Shown here: positions 16,767 to 26,200 of the stretch, one piece after another
Layout: the number at the start of each line of letters is the position of its first letter
Numbering within the stretch: position 1 is the stretch's first letter
Assembly: GCF_014200455.1 (NCBI RefSeq)
Contig: NZ_JACHBW010000011.1
Coordinates: 62,001 to 126,000, forward strand
Direction of reading: 5' to 3'
DNA: 64,000 bases
Origin: Paraburkholderia bannensis
GTDB lineage: Bacteria > Pseudomonadota > Gammaproteobacteria > Burkholderiales > Burkholderiaceae
Notes under the pieces: model-generated
The model's input: the letters and a program-made list of their open reading frames with translations, nothing else
Told to the model about the DNA's origin: nothing
The model's database searches: none
Position numbers and translations under genes: made by a program

Positions 16767-18791
16767 CTATAGCGAAGCGGCCAGCGTGGTGCCTTCGTGA
16801 ATGGCGCGTTTCGCGTCGAGTTCCGCCGCCTTCGCGGCGCCGCCGATCACGTGAACCTTGCGGCCCGCGGCCTCCAGTTGATCGGCCAGTTCGCGCAGCG
16901 GCTCCTGCCCTGCGCAGATCACGACGTTATCCACGGCGAGCGTCTGCGGTACGCCGTCGATGCTCACATGCAGACCTTCATCGTCGATGCGCCGATACTC
17001 CACCGAAGACGACATGCCGACGCCGCGCACCTTCAATGCCGTGCGGTGAATCCAGCCCGTCGTCTTGCCGAGATTGTCGCCAACCTTCGAAGCGCGGCGC
17101 TGAAGCAGATGGACTTTGCGCGCAGCCGGCCCGGGCGCAGCGCGGCGCAGGCCGCCGCGTTCGGTGTAATGCGTATCCACGCCCCATTCGGCGAAGAACT
17201 TTTGCGCATCGAGACTCGCTGATTTGCCCTCATGCACAAGGTATTCGGCCACGTCGAAGCCAATGCCCCCCGCGCCCACAATCGCCACGTTCGAACCCAC
17301 CTGCCTGCCGTCGCGCAATACGTCGAGATAGCCCAGCACCTTGGCATGCTGCGCGCCATCGATGTGCAGTTCACGCGGCAGCACGCCCGTCGCCACGACG
17401 ATTTCATCGAAGCCTTCCTGCAGCAGGGCTTCGGCGCTCGCGCGCGTGTCCAGTCGCAACTCGACGCCGGTCAATTCGATCTGGCGACGGAAGTAACGCA
17501 GCGTTTCGTTGAATTCCTCCTTGCCCGGCACTTCTTTGGCGATATTGAACTGGCCGCCAATCTCGTGACCCGCTTCAAAGAGCGTGACCTTATGCCCACG
17601 GCTGGCCGCCGTCACCGCACAGGCGAGACCGGCCGGCCCCGCGCCCACGATGGCGACACGCCGGGTCTGCGTGGCCGGCTTGATGACGATTTCCGTCTCG
17701 TGGCACGCGCGCGGATTGACGAGGCAGGACGTCACCTTGCCCGCGAAGGTGTGGTCGAGACAGGCCTGATTGCAGCCGATGCAGGTATTGATCTCATCGG
17801 CGCGGCCCTCGCGCGCCTTGCGCACGAAATCGGCGTCGGCAAGGAACGGACGCGCCATCGACACCATATCGCACACGCCATCGGCGAGTAGCTGTTCGGC
17901 GAGTTCGGGCGTGTTGATGCGGTTGGTGGCCACCAGCGGCACCGACACCTTGCCCATCAGTTGCTGCGTAACCCAGGCCCACGCGCCGCGCGGCACCTTG
18001 GTGGCGATGGTGGGAATGCGCGCCTCGTGCCAGCCAATGCCGGTGTTGATGATGGTCGCGCCCGCCTGCTCGATGGCCTGGGCCAGCTGGATCACTTCCT
18101 CCAGGGTCGAGCCGCCCTCCACCAGATCGAGCATCGACAGCCGGTAAATGATGATGAACTGGCTGCCGGCGCGCTCGCGCACACGCCGCACGATCTCCAC
18201 GGGAAAACGCATGCGGTTCTCATAGCTGCCGCCCCAGCGATCGGTACGATGATTGGTGCGACTCGCAATGAACTCGTTGATGAGGTAGCCCTCGGAGCCC
18301 ATGATTTCCACGCCGTCGTAGCCCGCGTGCTGCGCCAGCGCCGCGCAGCGCACGAAGTCGTCGATGGTCTCCTCGACCTCTTCGTCGCTCAACGCGTGAG
18401 GCTTGAACGGGTTAATGGGGGCTTGCAGCGCACTGGGCGCAACCAGCATCGGCTGATACGAATAGCGGCCGAAATGCAGGATCTGCATGGCGATCTTGCC
18501 GCCTTCGGCGTGCACGGCGCGCGTGATGACGCGGTGCCGCCCGGCCTCCTCCTCGGTCGTCAGCATGGCGCCGCCGTGCATGGGGCGCGCGCGTTCGTTC
18601 GGCGCGATGCCGCCCGTCACGATCAGCCCCGCTTCGCCGCGCGCACGCTCCGCATAGAACGCGGCCATGCGCTCGAAACCGTTCGGCGCTTCTTCGAGGC
18701 CAACGTGCATGGAGCCCATCAACACGCGGTTTTTGAGGGTCGTGAAGCCCAGGTCGAGCGGACGCAGCAAGTGGGGATAGGGATTTGTCAT
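16767..18791 (-). CDS. fadH: 2,4-dienoyl-CoA reductase (NADPH)
   Basis: Reduces 2,4-dienoyl-CoA esters during beta-oxidation of unsaturated fatty acids. The N-terminal FMN barrel (about residues 1-330) begins PYPHLLRPLDLGFTTLKNRV, followed by the 4Fe-4S cluster motif CIGCNQACLDHTFAGK with a later CLVNPRAC. An FAD domain has RRVAIVGAGPAGLACAV and an NADPH domain has NVAIVGAGGIGFDVAEYL. The 674-residue length is normal. The start MTNPYPHLL at 18791 is chosen because upstream codons run through the operator sites. It is divergent from a PadR regulator and likely controlled by it. Confidence 0.95.
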   Translation of the reverse strand: MTNPYPHLLRPLDLGFTTLKNRVLMGSMHVGLEEAPNGFERMAAFYAERARGEAGLIVTGGIAPNERARPMHGGAMLTTEEEAGRHRVITRAVHAEGGKIAMQILHFGRYSYQPMLVAPSALQAPINPFKPHALSDEEVEETIDDFVRCAALAQHAGYDGVEIMGSEGYLINEFIASRTNHRTDRWGGSYENRMRFPVEIVRRVRERAGSQFIIIYRLSMLDLVEGGSTLEEVIQLAQAIEQAGATIINTGIGWHEARIPTIATKVPRGAWAWVTQQLMGKVSVPLVATNRINTPELAEQLLADGVCDMVSMARPFLADADFVRKAREGRADEINTCIGCNQACLDHTFAGKVTSCLVNPRACHETEIVIKPATQTRRVAIVGAGPAGLACAVTAASRGHKVTLFEAGHEIGGQFNIAKEVPGKEEFNETLRYFRRQIELTGVELRLDTRASAEALLQEGFDEIVVATGVLPRELHIDGAQHAKVLGYLDVLRDGRQVGSNVAIVGAGGIGFDVAEYLVHEGKSASLDAQKFFAEWGVDTHYTERGGLRRAAPGPAARKVHLLQRRASKVGDNLGKTTGWIHRTALKVRGVGMSSSVEYRRIDDEGLHVSIDGVPQTLAVDNVVICAGQEPLRELADQLEAAGRKVHVIGGAAKAAELDAKRAIHEGTTLAASL

Positions 18792-18795
18792 GTTT

Positions 18796-18843
18796 ATGCA
18801 ACTGGTTGCATTAAGGTGCGCTCGATAATGCAACCAGTTGCAT
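18796..18843. promoter_or_regulatory. Two matched palindromic operators between fadH and the PadR gene
   Basis: Two 16-base sites, ATGCAACTGGTTGCAT (18796-18811) and ATGCAACCAGTTGCAT (18828-18843), are exact reverse complements of each other. Each is a palindrome with ATGCAAC/GTTGCAT arms. Their centres are 32 bases apart, three helical turns. The pair lies directly before fadH and about 95 bases before the PadR start. It is a likely PadR binding region. Confidence 0.8.
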
Positions 18844-18937
18844 GGAGAGTCAAGCAGATGCGAGAATTTCGAAAACCTCCTCTATTCGACCCTCCCTGCC
18901 CCGATTTTCGGGCCGATGTGCCAACTGATCTGCATCG

Positions 18938-19510
18938 ATGTCGCTTCCGCACGCCTTGCTTACCGCGCTGGTCGAACGGTCCTGCTCCGGATCGGAACTG
19001 GCTGCCCGCTTCGACCGTTCGATCGGCTATTTCTGGCACGCTACCCATCAGCAGATCTATCGGGAACTGGCGCGTCTGGAGGAAGCGGGTCTGATCGAAT
19101 CGCTTCCGGAGCAATCCACCCGGGGGCGCAAACGCGCATACCGGATCCTGGCGGCCGGGCGCGATGAGTTGAGGGCCTGGGTCGCGCAGGAAGACGAGCC
19201 AGCCGCACTGCGCGATGAATTCATGGTTCGCCTGCGCGCCGAAGCCGCCGTCGGGCCGACCGGACTGGACGAAGAAGTTCGCCGACGTATCGGCCTGCAT
19301 GAAGCGAAACTCGCGCTATACCGGGAAATCGAGCAAAAAGACTTCCCCACCGAGCCGCAGGATCGCGAAACCGCCCTGCACCATCTGGTTTTGCGCGCCG
19401 GGGTTCGCTACGAGGAAAACTGGCTTGAGTTACTGAAGGAGGCACAGGCCGCGTTGCAAATGCCACTTCGCACGAGCAGACCGGAACGAAACAGGCCAAA
19501 GCGGAAATAG
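18938..19510 (+). CDS. PadR-family transcriptional regulator
   Basis: A 190-residue regulator. The N-terminal winged helix reads ALLTALVERSCSGSELAARF, then THQQIYRELARLEEAGLIES and TRGRKRAYRILAAGRDELRA, typical of PadR. The C-terminal part is the helical dimerisation domain of the longer PadR subfamily (Vir_act_alpha_C-like), with RRIGLHEAKLALYREIEQKD. Being divergent from fadH across two matched operators suggests repression of fadH, perhaps relieved by a fatty acyl-CoA or phenolic signal. That ligand is inference. Confidence 0.88.
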   Translation: MSLPHALLTALVERSCSGSELAARFDRSIGYFWHATHQQIYRELARLEEAGLIESLPEQSTRGRKRAYRILAAGRDELRAWVAQEDEPAALRDEFMVRLRAEAAVGPTGLDEEVRRRIGLHEAKLALYREIEQKDFPTEPQDRETALHHLVLRAGVRYEENWLELLKEAQAALQMPLRTSRPERNRPKRK

Positions 19511-19630
19511 TCACGAGATTGGCAAGCAGAGCCGGGCCAGCCGTCCACGCTTGCGGTCGATGGCGGTATAACAGGCGCTGTCGGCTAAACTCGCCGATTA
19601 TCGGCTTTCAAAGCGTCAGGTCATCCCATC

Positions 19631-19993
19631 ATGAATAGCAGTTCAAAAAGCGGCCTCGTCTATTCGACGGAGGGCGGCCGCATGTGCCCCGAATGCAGAC
19701 GCCCGCTGGCGCAATGCGTCTGCAAGGCAACGGCCAGGGCGTGCCCGGCAGGCGACGGCATCGCCCGCGTCAGCCGCGAGACCAAGGGCCGGGGCGGCAA
19801 GAGCGTCACCATCGTCAAAGGCCTGGCGCTCGATCCCGATGCGCTGGCCGCATTGGGCAAACAGTTGCGTACGGCCTGCGGATCGGGCGGTACGGTCAAA
19901 GACGGCGTCATCGAAATACAGGGCGACCATTGCGAGCGCGTCATGGACGCGCTCAAAAAAGCCGGCCATAGCGTAAAGCGGGCCGGCGGCTGA
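19631..19993 (+). CDS. yciH: SUI1/eIF1-like translation factor YciH
   Basis: A 120-residue protein with an N-terminal cysteine pair cluster (CPECRRPLAQCVC) and a C-terminal SUI1 domain: GRGGKSVTIVKGL, GKQLRTACGSGGTVKDGVIE and IQGDHCERVMDALKKAGHSV. YciH proteins resemble eIF1 and influence translation initiation fidelity. The gene is followed after 10 bases by an unassigned gene and may be cotranscribed with it. Confidence 0.93.
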   Translation: MNSSSKSGLVYSTEGGRMCPECRRPLAQCVCKATARACPAGDGIARVSRETKGRGGKSVTIVKGLALDPDALAALGKQLRTACGSGGTVKDGVIEIQGDHCERVMDALKKAGHSVKRAGG

Positions 19994-20003
19994 AGAGGAA
20001 CAC

Positions 20004-20657
20004 ATGAAGAAAGCAAAACCGAAACTCACGCGTCTGGATGCCGAACGGCTTTTCGAAGGACTGCCCGCTACGAGCGTCAAAACGTCGAGCCGGCCCGAGA
20101 ACCCGTTCGAAGCCTCGCCTTTTGCCGAGGTGAAACGCCCCCCGCTTCCCGACGACGAATCCCGGCTCTGGAAAGACAACCTCATTACGTTGCCGGCAGG
20201 GATCGAACTGCCTGCGGGCTATAAGTCGGTCTCCGCCATGCGCGAGGCGATGGCGCGCGCGTGGCGCATGAAGTGGGTGCGGGAAGGCACCCATGAGGTC
20301 GTTGCCGAATTTCCCGAAGGCTGGTCAGCGGTTCGCCCGCCGAGCGGCCCGATCGAGTTGCGCGATGCCGCTGGCGTGGTTCGCGCACTGTACGGCTGGG
20401 CCGAAGACGCCGAAGTCAGAATCCTGCCCAGATACCAGCTCGAAGCGCAGGCCAACAGCACCAGCGGGCTGGGCAGCCTGATCGTGCGCGACCGCGAAAC
20501 CAACCGGATTCTGGAGCGATCCGCAACCTGGTCGGCGAAAACGGGAACGCACCATCCAGACTGGCACAAGCTGTCCGTGTGGCTCGACGCCAACTATCCG
20601 CAGCACCAGGATCCGCTGCGCTACTGGAAGGATTGCGAAGACAATCTCGCGGCCTAG
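20004..20657 (+). CDS. Unknown protein, 217 residues
   Basis: No family is recognised. GAGGA lies 5 bases before the ATG. The first 60 residues are proline-, arginine- and lysine-rich and probably disordered. The rest is globular with few hydrophobic stretches and no signal peptide or membrane helix, so it is likely cytoplasmic. Notable segments are MREAMARAWRMKWVREGTHE and LYGWAEDAEVRILPRYQLEA, and a tryptophan-rich end (HPDWHKLSVWLDANYPQHQD). It directly follows yciH and ends tail to tail with the next minus-strand gene, overlapping by 4 bases. Confidence 0.6.
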   Translation: MKKAKPKLTRLDAERLFEGLPATSVKTSSRPENPFEASPFAEVKRPPLPDDESRLWKDNLITLPAGIELPAGYKSVSAMREAMARAWRMKWVREGTHEVVAEFPEGWSAVRPPSGPIELRDAAGVVRALYGWAEDAEVRILPRYQLEAQANSTSGLGSLIVRDRETNRILERSATWSAKTGTHHPDWHKLSVWLDANYPQHQDPLRYWKDCEDNLAA

Positions 20658-20983
20658 CTCGCTGCCTGGACGGCGTCTTTGAGCCAGGGCATTTCCACGG
20701 GCGACACCACCAGTTGCCGCCCCTCTCGCGCCAGTTCGAAAATAAAGCCGACCAGGATCATCGAGTCGGCATAGGGGATCGGGAATACGTGCGGATTCTC
20801 CGCGCCAGGCAGCGCACGCGTGGGCGTGTTCGCCGTCGACGCAGCGTTCTCGCGCACGCTCTCCAGCTCGTCGGCCATCGCCTGGCCGCTGAGCTTGACG
20901 ACGCGGCTGCGCAGATCGCTGAAGGGCTCGATGCGCGCAGCGTCTTCGTTGAATTCGGGCACTTCGTAAATGAACCAGGACAT
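20654..20983 (-). CDS. Unknown small protein, 109 residues
   Basis: The frame is open farther upstream, but GGGAGAGG lies just before the ATG at 20983, so the product starts MSWFIYEVPEF. It is acidic near the N-terminus, has no signal peptide or membrane segment, and ends with FELAREGRQLVVSPVEMPWL. No family is recognised. The gene ends tail to tail with its plus-strand neighbour, overlapping by 4 bases, and precedes the SGNH esterase gene's terminator region. Confidence 0.6.
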   Translation of the reverse strand: MSWFIYEVPEFNEDAARIEPFSDLRSRVVKLSGQAMADELESVRENAASTANTPTRALPGAENPHVFPIPYADSMILVGFIFELAREGRQLVVSPVEMPWLKDAVQAAS

Positions 20984-21025
20984 TTGCCTCTCCCACAAAA
21001 AAGGGAGCCATTCTAACAGCGCGTC

Positions 21026-21046
21026 AGAGCGGGCCAGGCCCGCTCT
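21026..21046 (-). terminator. Stem-loop after the SGNH esterase gene
   Basis: AGAGCGGG and CCCGCTCT are perfect arms around a 5-base loop, 18 bases past the minus-strand stop. It is a likely terminator without a strong T-run. Confidence 0.5.
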
Positions 21047-21063
21047 TCCACGGTATTTAGCGG

Positions 21064-22131
21064 CTATTTGTGCAACCACGGATCGATCTGGGCCACGACG
21101 TAATCGGCGATGAGCCGTTGCAGATGCGTGCCCGGATGATAGGCGTCGGCGAACATATAGATCTCGTCGGCATGCGGTGAAACATAGGTCGCGCGCGAAC
21201 AGAAAAGCGCGCTGGCGTCGTCGGCCTGGAATGCCGCGGGCAGACTGGCGGGCGCGCAGGCTACGTTGGTGCCGACGCTGCCGTCGTAGCGAAAGCCCAG
21301 TTGGCGATAGTTCTTCGATACCTCGTCGATGAACGTGAAGGCGTCGATGCGCAGCACGGCAGGCGAGGCGGGCAGCGCGTCATCCAGCGCGGCGTTGAAT
21401 GCCTGGGCCATGCGCCGAAGCACTTTCGCCGAGCCCGGCAATTGTTGATCAAGCAGGTTGGCAATCGGCGCCTTGCTGATATCGGGCACGTTCTGCACCA
21501 CGATATGGGTCGCGCCGTGCTGTTGCACGTTATGCACCAGTTCCCCCAGTTGCTGCGCCGCCTGCTTCAGCGAAGGCAAGACGGCCTGCAAGGAGGCGTT
21601 GGGATTGCCGCCGTTCGCCACCATGCCCGCCCATGCCGCATAGGCATCCTGCAAGTCGTTCGCGCCGCCCTGCATCAGCACGAGTTGCTGACCGTTGAAA
21701 CGCGTATGGGCCTGAAGATAGGCCGAAACCTGCGAAGTCAGCGGCGTCTGCAACTCGCCGGTATCGCCGGTCGCATCGCCTGGGTTCGGCGGCGCGGCCA
21801 CTCGCGCGCCGCCTTGCGCATAGCCGGTTCCATCGGGATGCACCACACCCGGCTGGCCGAAGCCGCCCGTCAATGCGGGCGCCAGGCTCGAACCATAGTG
21901 CTGCGCGACGAGCGCTACGGAAATCGCACCTGGATTGGTCGTGTAGGTTCCACCGCCAAACTGGCGGGCATACGCGTACGTGCCAACGTCTGAAAGACTA
22001 TCGCCGAACGACACGACCTGGTAACGGCCTCGCTGCGACGCGGACGAATCCGCCAATGCGTTCGACGTGAAGGACAGGCTAATGACACCGGCTGCCAGCG
22101 CAAGGCACGCGAAACGACGGACTGTCTGCAT
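21064..22131 (-). CDS. Secreted SGNH/GDSL hydrolase
   Basis: A 355-residue esterase or lipase precursor. A signal peptide (MQTVRRFACLALAAGVISLS, cleavage near NALA) is followed by the nucleophile block VVSFGDSLSDVGTYA with Ser45. Block III is MQGGANDL, and the Asp-x-x-His block is ADAYHPGTHLQ. It is expected in the periplasm or outside the cell. Two cysteines near the end (VACAPA, LFCSRA) may form a disulfide. The gene stands alone. Substrate is unknown. Confidence 0.9.
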   Translation of the reverse strand: MQTVRRFACLALAAGVISLSFTSNALADSSASQRGRYQVVSFGDSLSDVGTYAYARQFGGGTYTTNPGAISVALVAQHYGSSLAPALTGGFGQPGVVHPDGTGYAQGGARVAAPPNPGDATGDTGELQTPLTSQVSAYLQAHTRFNGQQLVLMQGGANDLQDAYAAWAGMVANGGNPNASLQAVLPSLKQAAQQLGELVHNVQQHGATHIVVQNVPDISKAPIANLLDQQLPGSAKVLRRMAQAFNAALDDALPASPAVLRIDAFTFIDEVSKNYRQLGFRYDGSVGTNVACAPASLPAAFQADDASALFCSRATYVSPHADEIYMFADAYHPGTHLQRLIADYVVAQIDPWLHK

Positions 22132-22643
22132 GGGACGCTCCTAAGATTGGACGGTATCGAAGCATAACCGCGCCGCTCGCTTCCTGGTATCAGGGCGGCC
22201 AGAGTTTGCGATCGGCGCGCGCTGACCGGTAAATATGCGAATCAGTAAGTGCCGCCGCGAATCAAACTCTTTCGTCAACTTCCCGTATTGAGTTGCTCGA
22301 TATATTTCTAAATATTCATCAATCCCATTTGCATTCGATATGCATTCGAATAATCCCCTGACGCGACCGGGCCGAAGATCCTCTTTTCTGAAAACAGACT
22401 GGCAATGCTATTATCAGTAGCCTTTTAACAAAACAGATAACCTGGACACCGAAACAAACTCGTTGCGCCGCACGGGGACTAGCGCGCACGTGAATGGCCT
22501 GGATCGGTGGAAAAGCGCTTTATGGAGACCTGGCTTTAAATGAATGTTGAATTTGCGCATTCATCAGATGAATTCGCCCCGCATACAGTCATCAATGCCG
22601 GTGCGAAACCCGCGCTTCCATTACAAAAGACCCGCCTTTGACC
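22132..22643. other. Intergenic stretch between the SGNH gene and the XRE-cupin gene
   Basis: About 510 bases with no gene. 22240-22450 is AT-rich and probably contains divergent promoters. Near the XRE-cupin start, ATTCATC-A-GATGAAT at 22559-22573 is a perfect palindrome with 7-base arms, about 70 bases before the ATG. It is a candidate operator for that regulator. Overlapping it, TGAATG (22541-22546) pairs with CATTCA (22558-22563). Confidence 0.5.
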
Positions 22644-23216
22644 ATGGCATCGAAAACCGTCGAAACCCAGAATGTCGTCTCCGTCGGCAGCAAGATCCGG
22701 TCGCTGCGCCAGCGGCAGGGCCGCACCCTCGACGATATCGCGACCCTCTCGCAGCTTTCCAAACCCTTTCTCTCGCAGGTCGAGCGCGATCACGCCAGCC
22801 CGTCGATCACCTCGCTGGTGAGCATCGCCAAGGCGCTGGGCGTGCCGGTCAGCTATTTCGTCGATACGCCCACCGAAGAAGGCTGCGTGCGACGCCATAA
22901 AGATCTGCAGTACTTCGCCTTCGCCGATTCGACCAATCTGTTCGCGCGTCTTTCCAACCAGTCGGGCGGACGCCAGCTCGAAGCGATACTCGTGCGTTTG
23001 CCGCCGGGCCAGCAGCGCAGCGAGGTCACCACGCATGCGGGCGAGGAATTCGTCCACGTGCTCAGCGGCGAAGTGACGATCACGCTGGAAGGCAAATCGT
23101 TCCTGCTAGGAGCGGGCGATAGCGCCCATTACGAATCGACGGTGCCGCACAGCTGGACGAATTTGCGCGACGAGGAAGCCGTGCTGGTCTGGGTGGGCAC
23201 GCCACGGCTTTTCTGA
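22644..23216 (+). CDS. XRE-cupin transcriptional regulator (left copy)
   Basis: About 190 residues: an N-terminal helix-turn-helix (KIRSLRQRQGRTLDDIATLS, then KPFLSQVERDHASPSITSLV) and a C-terminal cupin sensor domain (AGEEFVHVLSGEVTITLEGK, GAGDSAHYESTVPHSWTNL, ending VWVGTPRLF). The family senses small molecules and often controls amino acid, polyamine or peptide uptake genes. The ATG at 22644 is chosen over an in-frame TTG two codons earlier. It converges on the RND permease gene that ends the minus-strand operon. A paralogous regulator, ending VWVATPRLS, lies at 39381-39956. Confidence 0.9.
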   Translation: MASKTVETQNVVSVGSKIRSLRQRQGRTLDDIATLSQLSKPFLSQVERDHASPSITSLVSIAKALGVPVSYFVDTPTEEGCVRRHKDLQYFAFADSTNLFARLSNQSGGRQLEAILVRLPPGQQRSEVTTHAGEEFVHVLSGEVTITLEGKSFLLGAGDSAHYESTVPHSWTNLRDEEAVLVWVGTPRLF

Positions 23217-23257
23217 GTGCGTGCGCGGCGCAAGCTGCGCTCACGCACGCGAGCGGA

Positions 23258-26200
23258 TCAATGGGTACTTTCCTCGAAGGCAGGTTCGCCTCGCGCGGAT
23301 CTGCGTCTGCCGCGCAGCCCGCCCGACCTCCCCGCGATGCGCTTGGGCGGGCGCGTGGCCACCGCGCAATACAGCACCGGAGCAAACACCAGCCCGAGCG
23401 CCGTCGCCGCCAGCACGCCGCCCAGCACACCCGTGCCGATCGAATGGCGGCTCTCCGCGCCCGCGCTGTGCGAAAGCGCCAGCGGCACGACGCCCAGCAC
23501 GAAGGCCGCCGATGTCATCACGATCGGCCTGAGCCGCTCCGCGCACGCGGCCACCACGGCCGGGCCCGCGCGCAGACCGCGTAGACGCCTGGCGTTCGCC
23601 GCCTGCACGATCAGGATCGCGTTCTTGGCCGTCAGCCCGACCACCGTTACGAGCCCCACCTTGAAGTAGATGTCGTTGGGCAGCCCCCGCATCAGCATCG
23701 CCACGACTGCGCCGAGCGTGCCCAGCGGCACCACCAGCAGCACCGCGGCGGGCGTGATCCAGCTTTCGTACAGCGCGGCCAGCACCATGAACACCGCCAG
23801 TACCGATAGGCCCAGCAGCAAGGGCGTATCGCGCGCGGCCTCGATCTGCTCGAAGGCGGTGTCGGTCCATTCGTAGGCGACGCCCGAGGGCAGATCGCCG
23901 GCCAGCCGCTCCATCTCCGCCATGGCGTCACCCGAACTGTGGCCAGACGACTCGCGCCCGCTCACGTCGAGCGACGGATAGCCGTTGTAGCGCGTGAGCA
24001 TCACCGGCCCGCGCGTCCAGCGCGTCGTCGCCAGCGCCGAAAGCGCCACCGTCGAGCCGGTGCCCGTCTGCACCGGCAGGTCGAGCAGTTGCCGGTCGGC
24101 CATGCGCGCGCCCGCATCGGCGGACACGATCACGCGGCGCATGCGCCCGCCCGCCGGGAAGTCGTCCACATAGGTCGAGCCGAAGGTGGTGCTCAGCAGA
24201 TCGGCGATATTGCCAAACGGCACGCCGAACGCGTAAGCCTTCGCGCGGTCGATATCGAGCGCGACGCGCGGCGCGTCCGGCAGATCCTCCGAATGCACGC
24301 CCGCCAGCACCGGGCTTTTCGCAGCCGCATCGATCAACTGGCCGCGTGCCGCCTTCAGCGCCTCCATGCCCACGCCGCCGCGATCCTCCAGCCGGAACGT
24401 GAAGCCTTCCGCATGGCCGATACCGGGCACCGGCGAAGGCAGCGTGGCCTCCACGTCGCCGTCGAGAATCGCGCCGAACCTGTCGTTGAGCCGGTCGCGC
24501 AAGACCTGCGCGCTCATCGAACGATGCTCCCAGTCCTTGAGATCGACGAACGCCATGCCCACGTTCTGTCCACTGCCCGCGAAGCTCCAGCCCACCACGC
24601 TCGTCACGTTATCGACGGCGCTTTCATTGCGCAGGATCTGCTCCACGCGCTGCACGACCGCCAGCGTACGGGCCTGGGTCGCGCCCGCGGGCAGCTGGAT
24701 CATCACCTGTAGCTGGCCTTCGTCCTCGGCGGGCAGGAAGCCTTGCGGCATCTGCCAGTAGAGCCACGCCACCGCGCCAATCAGCAACACGTAGATCGCC
24801 AGCACGCGGCGGCTGCGACGCAACAGCTTCAGCACGAGGCCACGATACCCACGCGACACACGCGCGGCGCGCGACGTGCCATGCGCCTCGATATGCTTCG
24901 GTTTCCTGAGCATGCTCGCGCACAACGCAGGCGTAAGCGAGAGCGCCATGAACGACGACACCAGCATCGATGCAATCATCGCCACTGCGAACTGTCGATA
25001 GATGCCGCCCACATTGCCGGTGAAGAACGCCATCGGCACGAACACGGCCGTGAGCACCGCCGTCACGCCGACGATCGCCCCGCCGATGCGCGACATGGCG
25101 CGCCGGGTCGCCTCGCGCGGCGCGAGCCCTTCTTCGTGCATCGCGCGGTGCACGCTCTCCACCACCACGATGGCGTCATCGACCAGAATACCGATCGCCA
25201 GCACGAGCCCGAAAAGCGTGAACACATTGATCGACATGCCGCCCATATAGAGCGCGAGAAACGCGCCCATCAGCGTGACCGGGATCACGACGGTGGGCAC
25301 CAGCGTCGCCCGCAGATCGCGCAGGAACAGCCACATCACGCAGAACACCAGCACGATGGCTTCGAGCAGCGTGATCACCACTTCGCGGATCGCCACGCGC
25401 ACGAAATGAGCGCTGTCGAACGGGATTTCCACGGCGACGCCCGGCGGCAGATGCTTCGACAATTCAGCAAGCCGCGCACGAATCGCGTCCGAGGTTTCGA
25501 GCGCATTGCCGCGCGGCCCGAGCTGAATGCCCACCGTCGCGGCAGGCCGCCCGTTCAACCGCGAGAAGAACGAATAGTCGCTGCGGCCCAGCTCCACGCG
25601 CGCGATGTCGCGCATGTGCACGATCGAGCCATCGGGCTTGGCCTTGAGCACGATATCGCCGAACTGCTGCGGCGTATCGAGCTGCCCCGTCACATCGACC
25701 GAAGCGCTGGTCTGCTGGCCGGGCGCAAACGGCGCATCGCCGATCGTGCCCGCCGTGACCGGTGCGTTCTGCGCCGTGATCGCGCTCGTCACCTCGCCTG
25801 CGGTGAGACCGTATTCGCGCAGGCGCCACGGATCGACCCAGATGCGCATGGCTTCGTCCGAGTCCCACAGTTCCGCCTCGCCCACGCCGGGCGCGCGTTT
25901 GAGTTCGCGTAGCAGATAACGGTTGAGATAGTCCGCGAGCTGCGCGGAGTCGCGCGAGCCGTCCGTCGAAGTGAGCGCCACCAGCATCAGGAACGTATTG
26001 GACGCCTTCACGGCGTTCACGCCCTGCTGCACGACCGCTTGCGGCAAACGGGCTTCGATCTGCTTGATGCGGTTCTGCACATCGACCAGCGCAATATCCG
26101 GATTGGTCGCCGGCGCGAACGTCACGTCGATCTCCAGATTGCCGAGACCGTCGCTGGTGGTTTCGTAATAAAGCATGCCGTCCGCACCGTCGAGACTTTC

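Noticed and set aside
24743..25912. Long plus-strand frame opposite the orphan RND permease
   Set aside because: Very high arginine and histidine content, typical of antisense reading of a GC-rich gene; no ribosome binding site.
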